64,000 nucleotides of DNA from Schistocerca nitens (taxonomy: Eukaryota; Arthropoda; Insecta; Orthoptera; Acrididae). Below, piece after piece: positions 62,351 through 64,000 of the stretch. Position numbers and translations under genes: made by a program. The stretch spans positions 19,419,140-19,483,139 of the forward strand of contig NC_064623.1 of assembly GCF_023898315.1 (NCBI RefSeq), in the 5' to 3' direction. Under the pieces are notes generated by a model, which worked only from the letters and a program-made list of their open reading frames with translations, had not been told where the DNA came from and did not search any database. The stretch's first letter is position 1. Each line of letters starts with the position of its first letter.

Positions 62351-62631
62351 GCACACTTCACAAAACAAGAAAACATAGTAATCTATGAATATAATACTAG
62401 TGAGTCACAGATGGAATCTGTAAACACATAAAAATATCTGGGTGTAACATTTCGTAAGGATAAGAAGTGGAACCGCTACATAGGGCTAGTGGTGGAAAAT
62501 GAGATGACAGACTTCGGTTTATTGGTAGAATACTGCGGAAGTGCATTCAGTCTACAAAGGAGAGTGCTTACAAATCAGTCCTGCGACCCATCCTAGAATA
62601 CCGCTCTTCTGTGTGGCACCCATAAGAAATA

Positions 62632-63822
62632 AACTGATCCGCCAAAGAAACTGGTATAGACATGCGTATGCAAAAACACAGATACGTAAACAGACGGAAT
62701 ACTGCGCTGTGGTCGATAATGCCTTATATAGGACAAAAAGGCTCTGGCGCAGTTGTTAGATCGTTTACTCCTGCTACAATGGCATGTTATCAAGATTCAA
62801 GTGCGTTTGAACGTGGTGTTACAGTCGGCGCACGAGCGATGGGACACAGCATCTCCGAGGTAGCGATGAAGTGGGGATTTTCCCATTCCACCATTTGACT
62901 AGTGTACCGTGAATAACAGGAATCCGGTAAAACACCAAATGTCCGACATCGCTGCGGCCGGAAAAAGACCCTGCAAAAACGAGACCAACCACGATTGAAG
63001 AGAATTGTTCAACGTGACAGAAGTGCATCCCTTCCGCAAATTTGCTGCAGATTTCAGTGCTGGGCAATCAACAAGTGTCAGCGTGCGAACCATCCAACGA
63101 AACATCAACATCGTTTTCAGAGCCGGAGGCCCACTTGTGTACCCTTGATGACACCACGACACAAAGTTTTAAGCCTCGCCTGGGCCAGTCAACACCGACA
63201 TTGGACGGTTGGTGACGGGAAACATGTTGCCTGGCCAGACGACTCTTGTTTCAAATTGTATCGAGCGGATGGACGCTTACGGGTATGGAGACAACTTGCT
63301 GAATCTACGGACCCTGCACGTCAGCAGGCGACTGTTCAGGCTGGTGGAGGCTCTGTATTGGTGTGAACCATGTTCAGCTGGAGTGATGTGGGACCACTGA
63401 AACGTCTAGATACGACTCTGACAGGTGACACGTACATAAGCCTCCTGTCTGATCACCTGCTTCCATTCATGTCCATTGTGCATTCGGACGGAATTGGGCA
63501 ATTCCAGCAGGACAATGTGACACCACACACGTCCAGAATTACTACAGAGTGGCTCCAGGAACAGTCTTTTGAGATAAAACACTTCAGTTGGCAAGCAAAC
63601 ACCCCAGACATGAGCACTACTGAGCATATCTGGGAGATCTCCTCCCCCTCGTACTCTTCCGGATTAATGGACAGCCATGAAGGATTCATGGTGCCTATTC
63701 TCTCCAGCACTATTTCAGACATTAGTCGAGTCCATGACACCTCACGTTGCGGCACTTCTGCGTGCTTCCGCGGGTCCAACACGATTTTAGATAGGTGTAC
63801 CTGTTTCTTTGGCTCTTCGGTG
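62632..63822 (+). mobile_element. Tc1-like transposon, DD36E-type family, both ends present
   Basis: The left end reads AACTGATCCGCCAAAGAAAC and the right end GTACCTGTTTCTTTGGCTCT...CGGTG. TA lies at 62630-62631 and 63823-63824. At 1191 bp it is the most complete member of this family here, compared with 1-1659 and 49950-51286. Confidence 0.93.
62779..63660 (+). pseudogene. Tc1-like transposase, DD36E-type, broken
   Basis: It starts MACYQDSSAFERGVTVGARA and has a first helix-turn-helix (HSISEVAMKWGFSHSTI) that ends in a stop. Further blocks lie in shifted frames: WPDDSCFKLYRADGRLRVW (expected FSDESRF; the first catalytic segment reads PDDSC), QFQQDNVTPHTSRI with the second aspartate, and NTPDMSTTEHIWE with the glutamate 36 residues later. 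Several stops and frame changes make it non-functional. Confidence 0.88.
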
Positions 63823-64000
63823 TAGATGTTGCAGGGGTATTGGACGTATACGGAGAAGGGCAGCACGAATAGGCACAGGTTTCTTTCAGCAAGGGGATAC
63901 TGTCATGGAAATGCTGAAAGAACTGAACTGGCAGTCTTGAAGATAGACGTAAACTATCCCGAGAAAGTTTATTATCAAAATCTTAAGAACCGTCTTTAAG

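Larger units (their letters stand above)
61838..64000 (+). mobile_element. Jockey/CR1-like LINE remnant split by a SINE and a Tc1-like element
   Basis: RT blocks: VTSGAPHDSALVPLLFMLYT (the GVPQGSVLGPLLF strand) at about 61905-61965, KYLGVTFRKDKKWNRYIG near 62430-62485 and a degraded RPILEYRSSVWHP near 62590. After the Tc1-like element, 63825-64000 continues with a C-terminal EDRRKLSRE-type motif. Frames are broken. The start is not found and the end lies beyond the window. Confidence 0.7.

Noticed and set aside
1-64000. CRISPR arrays, bacterial-type operons, ribosome binding sites, phage attachment sites
   Set aside because: No regularly spaced direct repeats or prokaryotic gene organisation are present. 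The content is that of an animal genome.

Overview
This window reads as intergenic DNA from a very large, transposon-filled arthropod genome, most likely an orthopteran (grasshopper or locust type). That assignment is inference. It rests on the mix of families seen: Tc1/mariner elements, RTE-type LINEs whose endonuclease resembles insect 'craniofacial development protein 2-like' proteins, many tRNA-headed SINEs, a Penelope-like element, a piggyBac derivative and a TTAA-flanked mutator-like transposon. I found no intact host gene and no rRNA, true tRNA or CRISPR. One exon-like pseudogene stretch (30328-30562) is the only plausible piece of host coding sequence. Layout: 1-1659 is a Tc1-like element broken by a 1.0 kb insert. 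A SINE and a 5'-truncated RTE LINE follow (1975-3637). 5066-6805 is copy A of a composite inverted-repeat transposon; copy B lies at 53782-55969. 9401-13480 is a Tc1-like element split by a full-length 3.3 kb RTE LINE. 13540-15220 holds LINE and Tc1 scraps, and 15240-18000 is unassigned apart from a (TA)n tract. 18414-19745 is an LTR-type fossil. 21060-30100 is SINE-rich with a first complete 1422 bp Tc1-like element (24886-26307). 30744-38412 has two LINE remnants and the second complete 1422 bp element (33400-34821). 39605-45575 contains several SINE families, two palindromic SINE insertions, a piggyBac derivative and a mariner. 45578-49720 is a four-deep nest: Tc1-like, then a TTAA transposon, then a Penelope-like element, then a LINE that carries only a gag-like ORF1. 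49950-53336 has two truncated Tc1-like elements fused end to end, the second carrying the third complete 1422 bp element. 56057-64000 holds another LINE, a SINE-interrupted Tc1-like element, a composite SINE insertion, an internally deleted mariner and a LINE split by a Tc1-like element. The only intact coding sequences of clear identity are the three 340-codon Tc1-like transposases and the 495-codon ORF1. Target-site duplications can be read for most SINEs and several LINEs, so relative insertion order can be reconstructed in many places. Family names beyond superfamily are my inference from motifs; no database was searched.
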